Notes: generated by a model from the letters alone, not told the origin. Shown: positions 1 through 9,284, numbered from the stretch's first letter. The stretch is DNA of 64,000 nucleotides from Streptomyces antarcticus (GCF_026627255.1 NZ_JAPNLM010000021.1:62001-126000), one strand, 5' to 3'. Translations and numbers: made by a program.

Positions 1-282
1 CACACGACACAGAATCTCCTGCGCCGGGCCTGGACCTCGTACGTCGAAACACACGGAGGCGACGACAAGGCGGCCTCGGACCGTGCCGTGATGATGCGGA
101 CGTACCTGCGCAACATCGCCGCGGACCGCGTCGCGGCCCACGGCGACGGCACCCCGTTCGACTTCATCCAACTTCGCGTCCTCACACAGCCGATCGCCGC
201 ACCCGGCACCGGCAACCGCCCGCCGATGCCCGCCGACGAGCGGCTCCTGCCCTGGTGGAAGGTGACCTCCCATGGGAACTGA
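1..282 (+). CDS. C-terminal part of a small protein upstream of an HTTM gene (5' end outside window)
   Basis: The reading frame is open from base 1 to the TGA at 280-282, so this is the last ~93 residues of a gene that starts left of the window. The stop overlaps the ATG of the HTTM gene by 11 bases, which points to one transcript with translational coupling. The fragment is soluble-looking, with no membrane segment, and ends in a tryptophan pair close to the C-terminus. In Streptomyces, HTTM genes are often preceded by a DUF5819-type gene. That identity is inferred from position only; no diagnostic motif is visible in the part that remains. Confidence 0.75.
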   Translation, partial: HTTQNLLRRAWTSYVETHGGDDKAASDRAVMMRTYLRNIAADRVAAHGDGTPFDFIQLRVLTQPIAAPGTGNRPPMPADERLLPWWKVTSHGN

Positions 283-1465
283 GCCCATTCCCCGGTCCAC
301 CGCCCGAGCATCGGCGCCGCAGGGCTCCACGATCGAGAAGTTGCACGGGGTCGCGCGGCGCGGCATCGCGCTCGTCACCGGCGGGCCCGTTTCGCTGTAC
401 GCCGTGGCGGTCATGCGAGCCGGCTACGGATCGCTCTACCTGCTCTTCCTCCTACGCGAGTTCCCGCACCGTCACGAGATCTGGGGGCCCAGCTCCCCGT
501 GGACGCCGGCGCTGTCGCAGCAGCTGTACGACCAGACGGGATGGAACAGCGTCCTGGCCCTGTCCGACAGCGCTGCCTACTTCGAACTCTGCTATGGGAC
601 GGCCCTCTTCACCTCCGCGCTCTTCATGCTGGGGTGGCGGACCCGTGCCACGTCCGTTCTGTTCGCCGTCGTGGTCACCTCCTTCCATGCCAAGGCGATC
701 TTCATGACGGACGGAGGCGACAACCTGATCCTGCTGATGGCCGTCTACCTCGCCTTCACCGCGTGCGGCCGCCGCTGGTCCCTGGACGCACGCAGAGTTC
801 GCCTCCACGCGGCCCGTGCGAGCGGAGCGCTCGACCAGGCGAGGAGGACGTCCTCGCCTCAGCTCCGCGCCACGCGCCGTACCTTGACGACGGTCGTGCA
901 CAACTGCGCCCTCTTCGTCATGGCGGCAGAGGTCTGCTTCCTGTACGGGTCCGCAGGCCTGTACAAGGTCCAGGGCGCATCCTGGGGCAGCGGTACCGCC
1001 CTCCACTACGTCCTGAACCTCGAACTCTTCCAGCCCTGGCCGGCGCTCTCCCACCTCGCGGACGATCACGCGATCCTGATCGCGATCACCACCTACGCGA
1101 CGGTGCTCCTACAAGTCGCCTTCCCCTTCGTGCTCTTCGGCAGACTCAAGTACCCGGTCCTGACCATGCTGCTGGGAATGCACACCGGCATCGCGTTGGT
1201 CATGGGACTGCCCCTGTTCTCCGGAGCGATGATCGTGGCGGACGCCGTCTTCCTCCCCGACCGCTTCTACACCTCACTGGCCGCGCTGTGCCGTCGCACG
1301 GTCCGGCGGGCCCGCCCCTGGCGGCAGGCGACCGCTTCCCCGGCTTCCGTATCGCTGCCACCGCAGAGCCGGCAGCCCGCGCCGTCCGGCCCGCAGTCCG
1401 CGCCGTCCGGCCCGCAGTCCGGTCCTGCCGGGCGCGACGCGCGCCCGTCGGCTCGTCCCGCGTAG
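272..1465 (+). CDS. HTTM-domain (vitamin K-dependent gamma-carboxylase-like) membrane protein
   Basis: This 397-residue protein has several hydrophobic spans (about residues 40-62, 102-120, 126-140, 150-166, 208-225, 265-290 and 296-325). It carries the HTTM family signature DGGDNL at 147-152 and a YK-rich segment with a conserved Trp near 231-245. HTTM proteins are membrane proteins related to gamma-glutamyl carboxylase; their substrate in Streptomyces is unknown. The ATG at 272 overlaps the end of the upstream gene. The last ~45 residues are low complexity, include two exact copies of a 21-bp unit (1379-1399 and 1400-1420), and lie antisense to the end of the convergent regulator gene. Confidence 0.85.
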   Translation: MGTEPIPRSTARASAPQGSTIEKLHGVARRGIALVTGGPVSLYAVAVMRAGYGSLYLLFLLREFPHRHEIWGPSSPWTPALSQQLYDQTGWNSVLALSDSAAYFELCYGTALFTSALFMLGWRTRATSVLFAVVVTSFHAKAIFMTDGGDNLILLMAVYLAFTACGRRWSLDARRVRLHAARASGALDQARRTSSPQLRATRRTLTTVVHNCALFVMAAEVCFLYGSAGLYKVQGASWGSGTALHYVLNLELFQPWPALSHLADDHAILIAITTYATVLLQVAFPFVLFGRLKYPVLTMLLGMHTGIALVMGLPLFSGAMIVADAVFLPDRFYTSLAALCRRTVRRARPWRQATASPASVSLPPQSRQPAPSGPQSAPSGPQSGPAGRDARPSARPA

Positions 1466-2316
1466 GTCAGCGCGGTACGGGTGATGAGGCGCTCGCTGCT
1501 CTCCGGGTCCAGAGCCAGGGCCCGGAGGCGGTCGTACATCACGCCGTAGCTCAGGACCTCCGATCGTTTCTCCAGGTAGAGGTCGCTGGTGAGCCGTTCG
1601 AGATAGACCGTCCCCGTCCCTGTCCCCGGCGCGTCGGCGAAGTGGAGGATGGAGAACCGTCCGGACAGCCCGGGGTGCGCCCCGACGTCGTGGGGGAGGA
1701 CCTGCACGGTGGTGTGCGGTTGCGCACCGAGACGGTTCAGGTGCTCAAGCTGCTCGCGCATGATGTCGGGGCTCCCGACGACACGGCACAGCGCCGATTC
1801 GTCCAGGACGACGGACAGGCGCAGGGGACGGGCCGGATGGTGAGCCCGGTGCTGACAGCGCATCCGTACCTCCACACGTGCCGCGACCTGTCCGGAGGTG
1901 GGTGGGGGAATCGTTTCCGCCACAACTGCGGCCGCATAGGCGGGAGTCTGCAGAAGGTTCGGAACCACCATGGGCTCGTAGGAACTGATCGAAGAGGCTT
2001 CCATCTCCAACCCGATGTAGACCGAGCAGGGGACCTCGCCGTAGGCGACCCACCAGCCCTGCCGTCCCGATTCCCTCGCCATCCCCATCAACCCGTCCAC
2101 GACCTGCTGGTCCGCGATTCCGTACAGACCGCACAGGTCCCGTACGTCCCGCGGACTGATCGCCCGGCGGCCGGTCTCCATGAGGCTGATCTTGGGCTGG
2201 GACACCATCAGGTGCTCGGCGACCCGCAGACCGGTGAGGCCACGTGCCAAGCGCAGCCGACGGAGCTCCGCGCCCAGCCGGATCCTTCTGATGGTCGGGT
2301 TGTCATTCGCCGCCAT
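1267..2316 (-). CDS. XRE-family transcriptional regulator with DUF5753 ligand-like domain
   Basis: The N-terminus (about residues 8-63) is a Cro/C1-type helix-turn-helix, with the recognition segment VSQPKISLMETG. The rest to about residue 275 matches the DUF5753 domain that follows such helix-turn-helices in hundreds of Streptomyces regulators, often beside DUF397 genes. The ATG at 2316 was chosen because GGAGGTAAACC lies just upstream; the open frame reaches further 5' but lacks a ribosome site there. The family normally ends near residue 275. Here the frame runs on ~70 residues through glycine/cysteine-rich repeats antisense to the HTTM tail, so the real end may be an artefact of lost stop codons. 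No DUF397 partner is adjacent. Confidence 0.85.
   Translation of the reverse strand: MAANDNPTIRRIRLGAELRRLRLARGLTGLRVAEHLMVSQPKISLMETGRRAISPRDVRDLCGLYGIADQQVVDGLMGMARESGRQGWWVAYGEVPCSVYIGLEMEASSISSYEPMVVPNLLQTPAYAAAVVAETIPPPTSGQVAARVEVRMRCQHRAHHPARPLRLSVVLDESALCRVVGSPDIMREQLEHLNRLGAQPHTTVQVLPHDVGAHPGLSGRFSILHFADAPGTGTGTVYLERLTSDLYLEKRSEVLSYGVMYDRLRALALDPESSERLITRTALTYAGRADGRASRPAGPDCGPDGADCGPDGAGCRLCGGSDTEAGEAVACRQGRARRTVRRHSAASEV
1379..1420. repeat. Two exact tandem copies of a 21-bp unit
   Basis: Positions 1379-1399 and 1400-1420 are identical. They sit inside the low-complexity 3' end of the HTTM gene and the antisense tail of the XRE gene. They give a repeated Ser-Gly-Pro-Gln motif on one strand and repeated Gly-Pro-Asp-Gly on the other. 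Confidence 0.9.
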
Positions 2317-2556
2317 GGGCGGTTTACCTCCGCCTTCACATCGTCTACCAGCCGTAAGAGGCACCTCATGGCCGTGCCCGACGAATCGATCCGCCATGCG
2401 TTGATGTACAACGAGCCTCGCCATCCGGCGTCACCGGGCACACGAGGGCCGGCGGTACGGCAGCGGTGATGCACTGGATCGGGCGTTTGCGGGCATTTGC
2501 AGGCGTTTGCGGGCGGTCTCGGCGCGGTGAGGTGGCCGGTCCGTGCGCGGGAGCCG

Positions 2557-4146
2557 TCAGACGCGTTGGGCGCGGTGGAGCAGGGTCTGCGCGCCGCGGG
2601 GCCTCAGGGCGGCGCGGGCGGCGTTCGCGCCGGGTGCGCCGTGGACTCCGCCGCCGGGGTGGGCGGCCGCGGAGGCCAGGTAGAGGTTCTTGACGGGGGT
2701 CTCGGGGCGGCCTGTGCCGGGGGTGGGGCGGAAGACCAGCTGCTGGTGGAGAGCAGTGGTGCCGTTGTTGATGGCGCCGTTGTGGAGGTTCTCGTTCATG
2801 GCCTGGAGGGTGGTGGGGGCCAGGATGCGGCGTGCGGCGATCAACGCGCGGAAGCCGGGTGCGAAGCGTTCCACCTGCGCTTCGATGCGGTCGGCCATGG
2901 CTTCCTGTTCGCGGGTGTCCCACCTGCCGGTGAGGTGGTCGGGGCCCGCGTCGGCGGTGATGTGCTGCGGAAGGTGGGTGTAGGCCCAGGCCGATTCCGT
3001 ACCGGCCGGTGAGCGGCTGGGGTCCGCCGTGGTCATCTGGCCGAAGAGGGCGAACGGCTCGTCGGGTACGTGTCCCATGGCGATCTGCGCGGCGAATCGG
3101 GTGAGGCCGTCCACGCCGTCGGCGAGGTGCACCGTACCCGCCCCGGCCGCTCCGGGAGCCGTCCACGGCACCCGGCCGGTCAGGGCCCAGTCGACCTTGA
3201 AGGTCGCGAAGTCCCACTGGAAGCGTTCCAGGTCCCGCACGAGGCGCGACGGCAGGTGCTCCTCACCGACGAGGTCCCGGTACAGGGCGGGCGCGGAGGT
3301 GTCGGCCAGCACGGCCCGGCGCGCGTCGACGGTTTCCCCGCCCGCCGTCACGACCCCGACCGCGGTGCCGCCGCGGACGACGACGGACGCGACGCGCTCC
3401 CCGCAGCGCAGGACTCCGCCGCGGCGCTCGAAGCGGCTGACGAGTGCCGCCGTGAGGGCGCCGGCGCCGCCGACGGGCACGGGGAAGCCGTGGCTCTGGC
3501 CGAGCATCGACATGAGCCAGCCGAAGCCGCCGCTGCCCGCGGCCTCGGGAGCCAGGTCGGCGTGGAGGGCGTTGCCTGCCAGCAGGAGACGGCCGCCCTC
3601 CCCGGCGAACTCCTCCTCGCCCAGGCGCCGCACCGGCAGGGCCAGCTTCCGGGCCAGCCGCAGCCCCCCGGAGGCCCGGAGTTTCGCGGCCAGCCGGAGT
3701 GCGGACCGGATCGGCGGGAAGGGCGTGAACAGGGCCTGTACGAGGTCCGGCCCGATCCGGCTCCATGTCCGGTACATGCTCTGCCAGGCGTCGGCGTCGG
3801 CGGCCGCGAACTCCGCAAGCCCCGCGGCGGTGTCCTGCGCACGGCGCTCCAGCACCGCGCACCCGCCGTCGAGCAGGGGGTGCGCCAGGACGCGCGGGGC
3901 ATGCGCCCAGCGCAGGCCCTCGGCGCCGAGGGCGAGGCGGGCGAGGACCGGGGAGGCGGCCGCGAGCGGGTAGAAGGCGCTGAAGACGTCGGAGACGTAG
4001 TCCGGGTGCACCCCGCGGTCACTGCGCACGGCGCCTCCGGGCTCTTCCTGGCCTTCCAGGACCTCCACGCTCCACCCGGCGTCGAGCAGCAGGTTCGCGG
4101 CCACCAGGCCGTTGGGGCCCGAGCCGATCACCACAGCGTCAGGCAC
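2557..4146 (-). CDS. Phytoene desaturase-like FAD/NAD(P)-dependent oxidoreductase
   Basis: This 529-residue protein begins with a Rossmann dinucleotide-binding motif, GSGPNG at residues 8-13, followed by the glutamate of the second FAD-binding strand. It ends with the family's typical C-terminal FAD-contact region (GGGVHGAPG). It belongs to the CrtI/phytoene dehydrogenase superfamily; CrtI itself desaturates carotenoids, but this subgroup is widespread in actinomycetes without a carotenoid cluster and no other carotenoid gene is nearby. The GTG start at 4146 overlaps the 3' end of the SRPBCC gene by 8 bases, so the two are probably one operon and translationally coupled. Confidence 0.85.
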   Translation of the reverse strand: MPDAVVIGSGPNGLVAANLLLDAGWSVEVLEGQEEPGGAVRSDRGVHPDYVSDVFSAFYPLAAASPVLARLALGAEGLRWAHAPRVLAHPLLDGGCAVLERRAQDTAAGLAEFAAADADAWQSMYRTWSRIGPDLVQALFTPFPPIRSALRLAAKLRASGGLRLARKLALPVRRLGEEEFAGEGGRLLLAGNALHADLAPEAAGSGGFGWLMSMLGQSHGFPVPVGGAGALTAALVSRFERRGGVLRCGERVASVVVRGGTAVGVVTAGGETVDARRAVLADTSAPALYRDLVGEEHLPSRLVRDLERFQWDFATFKVDWALTGRVPWTAPGAAGAGTVHLADGVDGLTRFAAQIAMGHVPDEPFALFGQMTTADPSRSPAGTESAWAYTHLPQHITADAGPDHLTGRWDTREQEAMADRIEAQVERFAPGFRALIAARRILAPTTLQAMNENLHNGAINNGTTALHQQLVFRPTPGTGRPETPVKNLYLASAAAHPGGGVHGAPGANAARAALRPRGAQTLLHRAQRV

Positions 4147-4597
4147 TACGTACCGTCTCGTGCTCGGGCTGTTCCTCCACGATCCTGGCCAGGCGGGCCA
4201 GCATGCCCCGGTGCCTCAGTTGGAGGGCCGCCTCGCTGACGGGGTTGTGCAGGGTCCCTCCCAGGCCGCGCAGGGGGTGTTCGTCGCACACGATGAGCGT
4301 CTCCTCGCCCCACGGCCTGAGCTGGAGGAAGATCCTCGCCGTGCCGAGCGATTTGAACGCCGCCTCCAGCTCCAGCTCCTCGCCGGTCACCTCGTGGCGG
4401 ACGGTCGTCGTGCCCTGCGCGGACCACGGCCCCAGCCGGACCGTGTAGCGCAGCCGGGCACCCTTTCCGGGCCAGGAGTGGTCCAGTGGCGTCGACTCGG
4501 ACGTGCCCACCACCCACTCTCCGTAGCGGCGGGGGTCGGCCAGTACGGCCCAGACCGCGCGGGGCGGACGGTGGATGAGGTGATGACGGACGGCCAC
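4139..4597 (-). CDS. SRPBCC (START-like) family protein
   Basis: This is a 152-residue single-domain protein with the SRPBCC start (basic N-terminus, HRPPRAVWAVLADPRRYGEW) and the C-terminal helix pattern HPLRGLGGTLHNP typical of the family. SRPBCC proteins form a deep hydrophobic cavity and bind lipids or polyketides. The GTG at 4597 is preceded by GAGGAG at five-base spacing. It is the first gene of a two-gene operon with the phytoene-desaturase-like oxidoreductase, so a shared isoprenoid or lipid substrate is plausible but unproven. A decayed second copy of its C-terminal half lies at 17737-17889. Confidence 0.85.
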   Translation of the reverse strand: MAVRHHLIHRPPRAVWAVLADPRRYGEWVVGTSESTPLDHSWPGKGARLRYTVRLGPWSAQGTTTVRHEVTGEELELEAAFKSLGTARIFLQLRPWGEETLIVCDEHPLRGLGGTLHNPVSEAALQLRHRGMLARLARIVEEQPEHETVRSA

Positions 4598-4713
4598 GAG
4601 AACTCCTCTGACGACAAGGACGGTGGGAGTGGGAGGTACGACAGCGCGCGAGGTCCCTGGGAGAGCGCGCGGGGTCCCGACGAGGGAGGCCGCCCGCGCG
4701 GAACCCCCCGAGG

Positions 4714-5040
4714 TCAGTGGCCGAGCGCGTTCTTGAGCTGCTGCTTGGTCATCGTCGAGCGGCCCTCGACACCGCGCTTCCTGGCCTCCTGGTAGAGGTC
4801 GTCCTTGGTGCGTTCGGACGAGCCGCCACCGCCGGACTTCTCGCCACCGCGCTGCGCGGCGGACTTGCCCCGAGTGGAACCACGGCTCGCGGTCCTGCTC
4901 TCGCCCGAACGGGCGCGCTCCTTGTTCACCGTGCGGGAGGCCATCTCCTTCGCGCGGTCCTCCGGCATACCGCGCTTCTCGCCCGACTCCTTGACGTGCT
5001 CGTACTGGCGCTCGCGCTTGGGGCTCGATCCTCGCGGCAT
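4714..5040 (-). CDS. Small basic protein with C-terminal Rho-N/SAP-like motif (plasmid-stabilization-type)
   Basis: This ~108-residue, highly charged, Lys/Arg/Ser-rich protein has a glycine-serine linker near the middle. Its last ~30 residues (TKDDLYQEARKRGVEG and the following helix) match the helix-extension-helix of Rho N-terminal/SAP-type nucleic-acid-binding domains. Streptomyces homologues are commonly labelled plasmid stabilization protein, but no partitioning function is shown. The ATG at 5040 has GGAGGG six to eight bases upstream; five further codons to 5055 lack support. It is monocistronic on the minus strand. Confidence 0.75.
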   Translation of the reverse strand: MPRGSSPKRERQYEHVKESGEKRGMPEDRAKEMASRTVNKERARSGESRTASRGSTRGKSAAQRGGEKSGGGGSSERTKDDLYQEARKRGVEGRSTMTKQQLKNALGH

Positions 5041-5282
5041 GACGTGACCCTCCATCGACGGTGTGATGTCCCGGTCATGGTGCGCGTGCCCCGGTCGGGC
5101 CGCATCTCACACGGACCCGACTGGCGTGCATGCGCACCGGACACCGGGCCGGACCGGGTCCGGGACCGCCGACGGTCCGCCGCGTGGTCCCCGGCCCGCC
5201 GTGACGCCCTGCCCGTCCCCCGTTCGGGGTGCGCTCGCGGAGGACCGGGGGTGATCATGGCGTGCCGGGGTAGTCGCTCCAC

Positions 5283-6377
5283 GTGATCACTGTGGGCGTG
5301 GAAGAAGAGTATTTGCTGGTGGACCCCACTACAGGTGTGCCGTCACCGATGGTGGAGGAGGTCCGCCGCACGGCGGGTCTGGGGCCGTTCGCGGAGCGCG
5401 GCGAAGTCCAGGACGAGCTGTTGCAGGCCCAGATCGAGGTGGCCACTCCCGTGTGCTGGAGCCTTGACGAGGTGGGCGGCCACCTGCTGCGCCTGCGTCA
5501 CGCGGTGGCCGCGGCCGCCGAGGCGAACGGCTGCCGGATCGCCGCCACGGGTGCGGCCCCGGTGCGCGGCGTGCTGCGCGTACCGGTGACTCCTACGCCG
5601 CGCTACCTGAAGATGGAGGGGGAGGCCCGGCAGCTGGTCGACGAGCAGCTGATCTGTGGGATGCACGTCCACGTGGAGGTCCCCGATCCGCAGATGGGCG
5701 TCGCGGTGCTGAACCGGATCCGGGGGTGGTTGCCGACGCTGCTGGCCATGTCCGCGAACTCGCCCTTGTGGGACGGGCGGGACACCGGGTTCGCCAGCTG
5801 GCGCACCATCGTGTTCGGCCGGTGGCCGGTCAGCGGTCCGCCGCCGCACTTCGACGGCATCGCCGACTACGAACGGCGTCTGGACGCCCTGGTGGCTTCG
5901 GGGGCCATCGCGGACCGGGGGCAGGTGTACTGGCAGGCCCGGCTGTCCGACCGCTACCCGACGGTAGAGGTGCGCTGCCTGGACGTCCAGTTGCGGGCCG
6001 ACGACGCCGTCATGTTCGCCGGTGTCGTACGCGGCCTCGTCGCCACGGCGATCGCCGAGGAGAAGTCGCAAGCACCCCTCACGGTGGTCGCGCCGGAGCT
6101 GGTACAGGCCGGCACCTGGCACGCGGCCCGGTACGGCCTCAACGGGACACTGATGGACCCGCTCGGCGTCCCGCACAGCAGCGGAGACGTGCTGTCCGCG
6201 CTCCTGCGGCACATCACCCCGGCCCTCAAGGAGGCCGGCGACCTCCGGGAAGTGAGCGCGCTGGTCCACCGGCTCCTGCGAGGGGGTACTCCCGCCGACC
6301 GCCAGCGCCGCGCCCTGGCCGATGCGGGGCTGCCGGAACTGATCGGCCTCGTGACGGGCGCGGCCATGACCGAATGA
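5283..6377 (+). CDS. YbdK-family carboxylate-amine ligase (glutamate-cysteine ligase type 2)
   Basis: The 364-residue length and motifs fit the GCS2/YbdK family of ATP-dependent carboxylate-amine ligases: GVEEEY at residues 5-10 in the first strand, the metal-site segment CGMHVHVE near 122-129, and the SANSPLWDGRDTGFASWR block near 158-175. YbdK has weak gamma-glutamylcysteine synthetase activity; the physiological substrate in actinomycetes is unresolved. The start is GTG at 5283, with only a weak upstream Shine-Dalgarno. A strong hairpin at 6442-6471 follows the gene. It lies ~1 kb from an NAGGN-type amidotransferase, a possible but unproven link in small-peptide synthesis. Confidence 0.88.
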   Translation: MITVGVEEEYLLVDPTTGVPSPMVEEVRRTAGLGPFAERGEVQDELLQAQIEVATPVCWSLDEVGGHLLRLRHAVAAAAEANGCRIAATGAAPVRGVLRVPVTPTPRYLKMEGEARQLVDEQLICGMHVHVEVPDPQMGVAVLNRIRGWLPTLLAMSANSPLWDGRDTGFASWRTIVFGRWPVSGPPPHFDGIADYERRLDALVASGAIADRGQVYWQARLSDRYPTVEVRCLDVQLRADDAVMFAGVVRGLVATAIAEEKSQAPLTVVAPELVQAGTWHAARYGLNGTLMDPLGVPHSSGDVLSALLRHITPALKEAGDLREVSALVHRLLRGGTPADRQRRALADAGLPELIGLVTGAAMTE

Positions 6378-6441
6378 GGCCCGCGCGGCCGACCGGACTC
6401 GTCCCCCACCGGCATGGGTGGCATGGGTGGCTCTTACGACG

Positions 6442-6471
6442 TCTGCCCGGCCCCCGAGGGGGCCGGGCAGA
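6442..6471. terminator. Bidirectional intrinsic terminator-like hairpin
   Basis: A perfect 13-bp stem (arms 6442-6454 and 6459-6471) with a four-base CGAG loop lies between the convergent YbdK gene (ends 6377) and the small minus-strand gene (ends 6503). No long U tract follows, as is usual in Streptomyces. Confidence 0.75.
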
Positions 6472-6502
6472 GACGACTGAGCGGCATCACCGTGCGGTCC
6501 GG

Positions 6503-6688
6503 TCACCCGGCTTCGGGGGCCTCGGCCTCCCGCTGTCCTTGGGTGATGACCTGGATCTCGTTGGTCCGCTCGTTCCGGATCCGGTAGACCGCGTGGGGCC
6601 CGGGGTCGCGGACTTCTTCGACCCGGCCGCGGCGCAGCTCTTCCCGGCCGTCCCGATAGGCGACGTCATCGTTCTCCGGAGGAGCCAT
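6503..6688 (-). CDS. Small conserved-type hydrophilic protein
   Basis: This 61-residue acidic and basic protein has no membrane segment. The ATG at 6688 has CGGGAGAAG just upstream, a good ribosome site, and codon third positions are strongly G/C. It lies directly downstream of the GlsB-type gene on the same strand (78-base gap), so they may be co-transcribed. I do not recognise a family. Confidence 0.6.
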   Translation of the reverse strand: MAPPENDDVAYRDGREELRRGRVEEVRDPGPHAVYRIRNERTNEIQVITQGQREAEAPEAG

Positions 6689-6765
6689 GGTCTTCTCCCG
6701 GTCAGCGGGGTGTCGTCGGGGTCATGCCCCCGCGACCCTTCGCGCGGGGACCGACCGTCGTCCGG

Positions 6766-7044
6766 TCAGGCGTGCCGGTGCGAGCGCCGGCCGCCGGTGA
6801 CGAGGCGGTAGACGACGAGGAGGATGACCGAGCCGATGATGGCGGCGATCCAGGTGGAGAGGTCGAAGAAGCCGTCGATGGAGTCGACGCCGAATATGAC
6901 CTTGCCGAGCCATCCGCCGAGCAGACCGCCCGCGATGCCGATGAGCATGGTGATGATGATGCCGCCCGGGTCCTTGCCCGGCATCAGCGCCTTCGCGATG
7001 AAGCCGGCAAGCAGCCCGATGAGGATCCAAGCGATGATGCCCAC
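6766..7044 (-). CDS. GlsB/YeaQ/YmgE-family stress-response membrane protein
   Basis: About 92 residues with three hydrophobic helices and the glycine-rich pattern of the transglycosylase-associated protein family (LMPGKDPGGI, then GGLLGGWLGK). These small inner-membrane proteins rise under general and osmotic stress; their mechanism is unknown. The GTG at 7044 was chosen over an upstream ATG because AGGAG sits seven bases before it and homologues start exactly at this hydrophobic segment. The C-terminus ends in a His/Arg-rich tail. Confidence 0.85.
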   Translation of the reverse strand: MGIIAWILIGLLAGFIAKALMPGKDPGGIIITMLIGIAGGLLGGWLGKVIFGVDSIDGFFDLSTWIAAIIGSVILLVVYRLVTGGRRSHRHA

Positions 7045-7419
7045 GATGTGTCTCCTGCCGTGTGCGACGAGGTCGGTGTCACGTCGCTTCTTCACCCGCC
7101 TCGCGCTTTGAAACCCGCCCGGACATAAACGGGACGTTCGAGCCGTCGGGTGCGGCAGAAGGTCAGTTCTCGGCGGCAGGGGACGGGAACCGCTGTCCCG
7201 GCGTGCGCGACGGGCCGGCGCGCGGGTCCGCTTACGGGCCGCCGGGCCGGGCAGGCGCCCTGTATGTCGACCGCCCGTTCGGGCCTGCCCGACCGGTGCC
7301 GGGCCGAACCGGCACAGGAGTGCAGTGATGGCGTACGTGACCGTGACCCGGAGCTCTACGGAGAGCGAGGTACCGAAGGGGAAGACCCCGCTCGGAGCCG
7401 TGCTGACAGCAGGTGCCCC

Positions 7420-9201
7420 GTGTGCGGTCTGAGCGGTGAGGCGCGCTTCGACGGCCGACGGCCCGACCTGGCCGCGGTCGAGAGGATGACCGACGTGCTG
7501 GAGCCGCGGGGACCGGACGGCAGAGGCGCGTGGTCACAGGGCTCGGTGGCGCTGGGGCACCGCCGCTTGAAGATCATCGACCTGTCCGAGCGCGGCGCGC
7601 AGCCCATGACCGACGCACACCTGGGCCTCACCGCCGCCTTCAACGGCTGCATCTACAACCACCGGGATCTGCGCCGCCGCCTTGAGGGGCTCGGGTACCG
7701 CTTCTTCTCGGGCTCCGACACCGAGGTGGTCGTCAAGGCCTACGCCCAGTGGGGCCCGGAGTGCGTGGACTTCCTCGTCGGCATGTTCGCCTTCGCCGTG
7801 GTCGAGCACCACACTGGCCGCGTCGTCCTCGGCCGGGACCGGCTAGGCATCAAACCCCTGTACGTGTCCCAGGACAGCGACCGCCTGCGCTTCGCCTCCA
7901 CGCTGCCCGCCCTGCTGGCGGGCGGCGGAGTCGACACGTCCCTCGACCCGGTGGCGCTCCACCAGTACCTGAGCTGGCACGGTACGGTCCCGGCGCCCCG
8001 CACCGTGCTGTCCGGCGTGCGGAAGGTCCCGCCGGCCACCGTCCGCGTCATCGAGCCGGACGGCAGCCACCGTGACCACTGCTACTGGCAGCCCTCGTAC
8101 ACCCGGCGCTCCGAGCTCGGCGAGGACCCGGGACTCTGGCGGGAAGCGGTGCACGACGCGCTGCGCACGGCGGTGCGGCGGCGCACGGTCGCCGACGTCC
8201 CCGTGGGCGTGCTCCTCTCGGGCGGCCTCGACTCCAGCCTGATCGTCGCGCTGCTCGCCGAGGAGGGGCAGGAGGACCTCGCGACCTTCGCCATGGGCTT
8301 CGAGTCGGAGAACGGGGAGGAGGGCGACGAGTTCAGCTACTCGGACCTGGTCGCCCGCCGGTACTCGACCGACCACCACCAGTTCTTGATCACCTCCGAC
8401 CGGCTCCCGGCCGCGCTGGAATCCGCGATCGGCGCCATGAGCGAGCCGATGGTCAGCCACGACGCCGTGGCGTTCCACATGCTGTCGGAACAGGTCTCCA
8501 AGGAGGTCAAGGTCGTGCTGTGCGGCCAGGGCGCGGACGAGGTGCTCGCGGGCTACCACTGGTATCCGCAGATCGCCGCGGCCACCCGGGCCGGTGCGGA
8601 CGAGGCGTACGCGGCGGCGTACTTCGACCGCACCCACGCCGAGATCACGGCCATGCTGCATCAGGACTTCGCCCCCCGTCACGACGCCTCGACGGACTTC
8701 GTCCGCGCCCACATGGCCGCCCCGGGCGCCGACAGCGCCCTCGACGCGGCCCTCCGGATGGACGTCCACGCGCTGATGCCCGACGACCCGGTCAAGCGGG
8801 TCGACAACATGACGATGGCCTGGGGACTGGAGGCGAGGGTGCCGTTCCTGGACCACGAACTTGTCGAGCTGGCCGCCGCCTGCCCGCCCGGTCTGAAGCT
8901 CGCGCAGGGCGGCAAGGGCGTGCTCAAGGACGTCGGCCGTACGGTCCTGCCACGGGAGATCGTCGACCGGCCGAAGGGCTACTTCCCCGTACCGGCTGTC
9001 CGGAACATGGCCCAGCCCGTCCTGAACCGCGTACGCGACGCCCTCGGGGCTCCGGAGGCCCGGGGGCGCGGGATCTTCGATCGGCGCTCCGTGGACCGGC
9101 TGCTCGCCGAGCCCAACGACCATCGGACCAGGCGCGGGGCCAACACCCTGTGGCAGGTGGCGTCCTTGGAGATCTGGCTCCAGACGCACGGCATCCGTTG
9201 A
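7420..9201 (+). CDS. Asparagine synthetase-type amidotransferase, NAGGN-amidotransferase-like
   Basis: With the GTG start at 7420 the protein is 593 residues and begins Met-Cys-Gly-Leu, exposing the catalytic Cys2 of a class II glutamine amidotransferase. The N-terminal domain has RGPDG and RLKIIDLS. The C-terminal synthetase domain has the PP-loop SGGLDSS near residue 267 and CGQGADEVLAGY further on. Length and motifs fit N-acetylglutaminylglutamine amidotransferase, which makes the osmolyte NAGGN, better than AsnB. The usual partner genes (acetyltransferase/ATP-grasp synthetase and M42 peptidase) are absent here; an S9 peptidase follows 83 bases downstream. Confidence 0.82.
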   Translation: MCGLSGEARFDGRRPDLAAVERMTDVLEPRGPDGRGAWSQGSVALGHRRLKIIDLSERGAQPMTDAHLGLTAAFNGCIYNHRDLRRRLEGLGYRFFSGSDTEVVVKAYAQWGPECVDFLVGMFAFAVVEHHTGRVVLGRDRLGIKPLYVSQDSDRLRFASTLPALLAGGGVDTSLDPVALHQYLSWHGTVPAPRTVLSGVRKVPPATVRVIEPDGSHRDHCYWQPSYTRRSELGEDPGLWREAVHDALRTAVRRRTVADVPVGVLLSGGLDSSLIVALLAEEGQEDLATFAMGFESENGEEGDEFSYSDLVARRYSTDHHQFLITSDRLPAALESAIGAMSEPMVSHDAVAFHMLSEQVSKEVKVVLCGQGADEVLAGYHWYPQIAAATRAGADEAYAAAYFDRTHAEITAMLHQDFAPRHDASTDFVRAHMAAPGADSALDAALRMDVHALMPDDPVKRVDNMTMAWGLEARVPFLDHELVELAAACPPGLKLAQGGKGVLKDVGRTVLPREIVDRPKGYFPVPAVRNMAQPVLNRVRDALGAPEARGRGIFDRRSVDRLLAEPNDHRTRRGANTLWQVASLEIWLQTHGIR

Positions 9202-9284
9202 CCGCCCGAACACCTGAACGCCCGAGCGCCTGAACGCCGACATCCGGAAGTGAGCGACCGGGACAGAGACCGGAGAGGAGGCCC

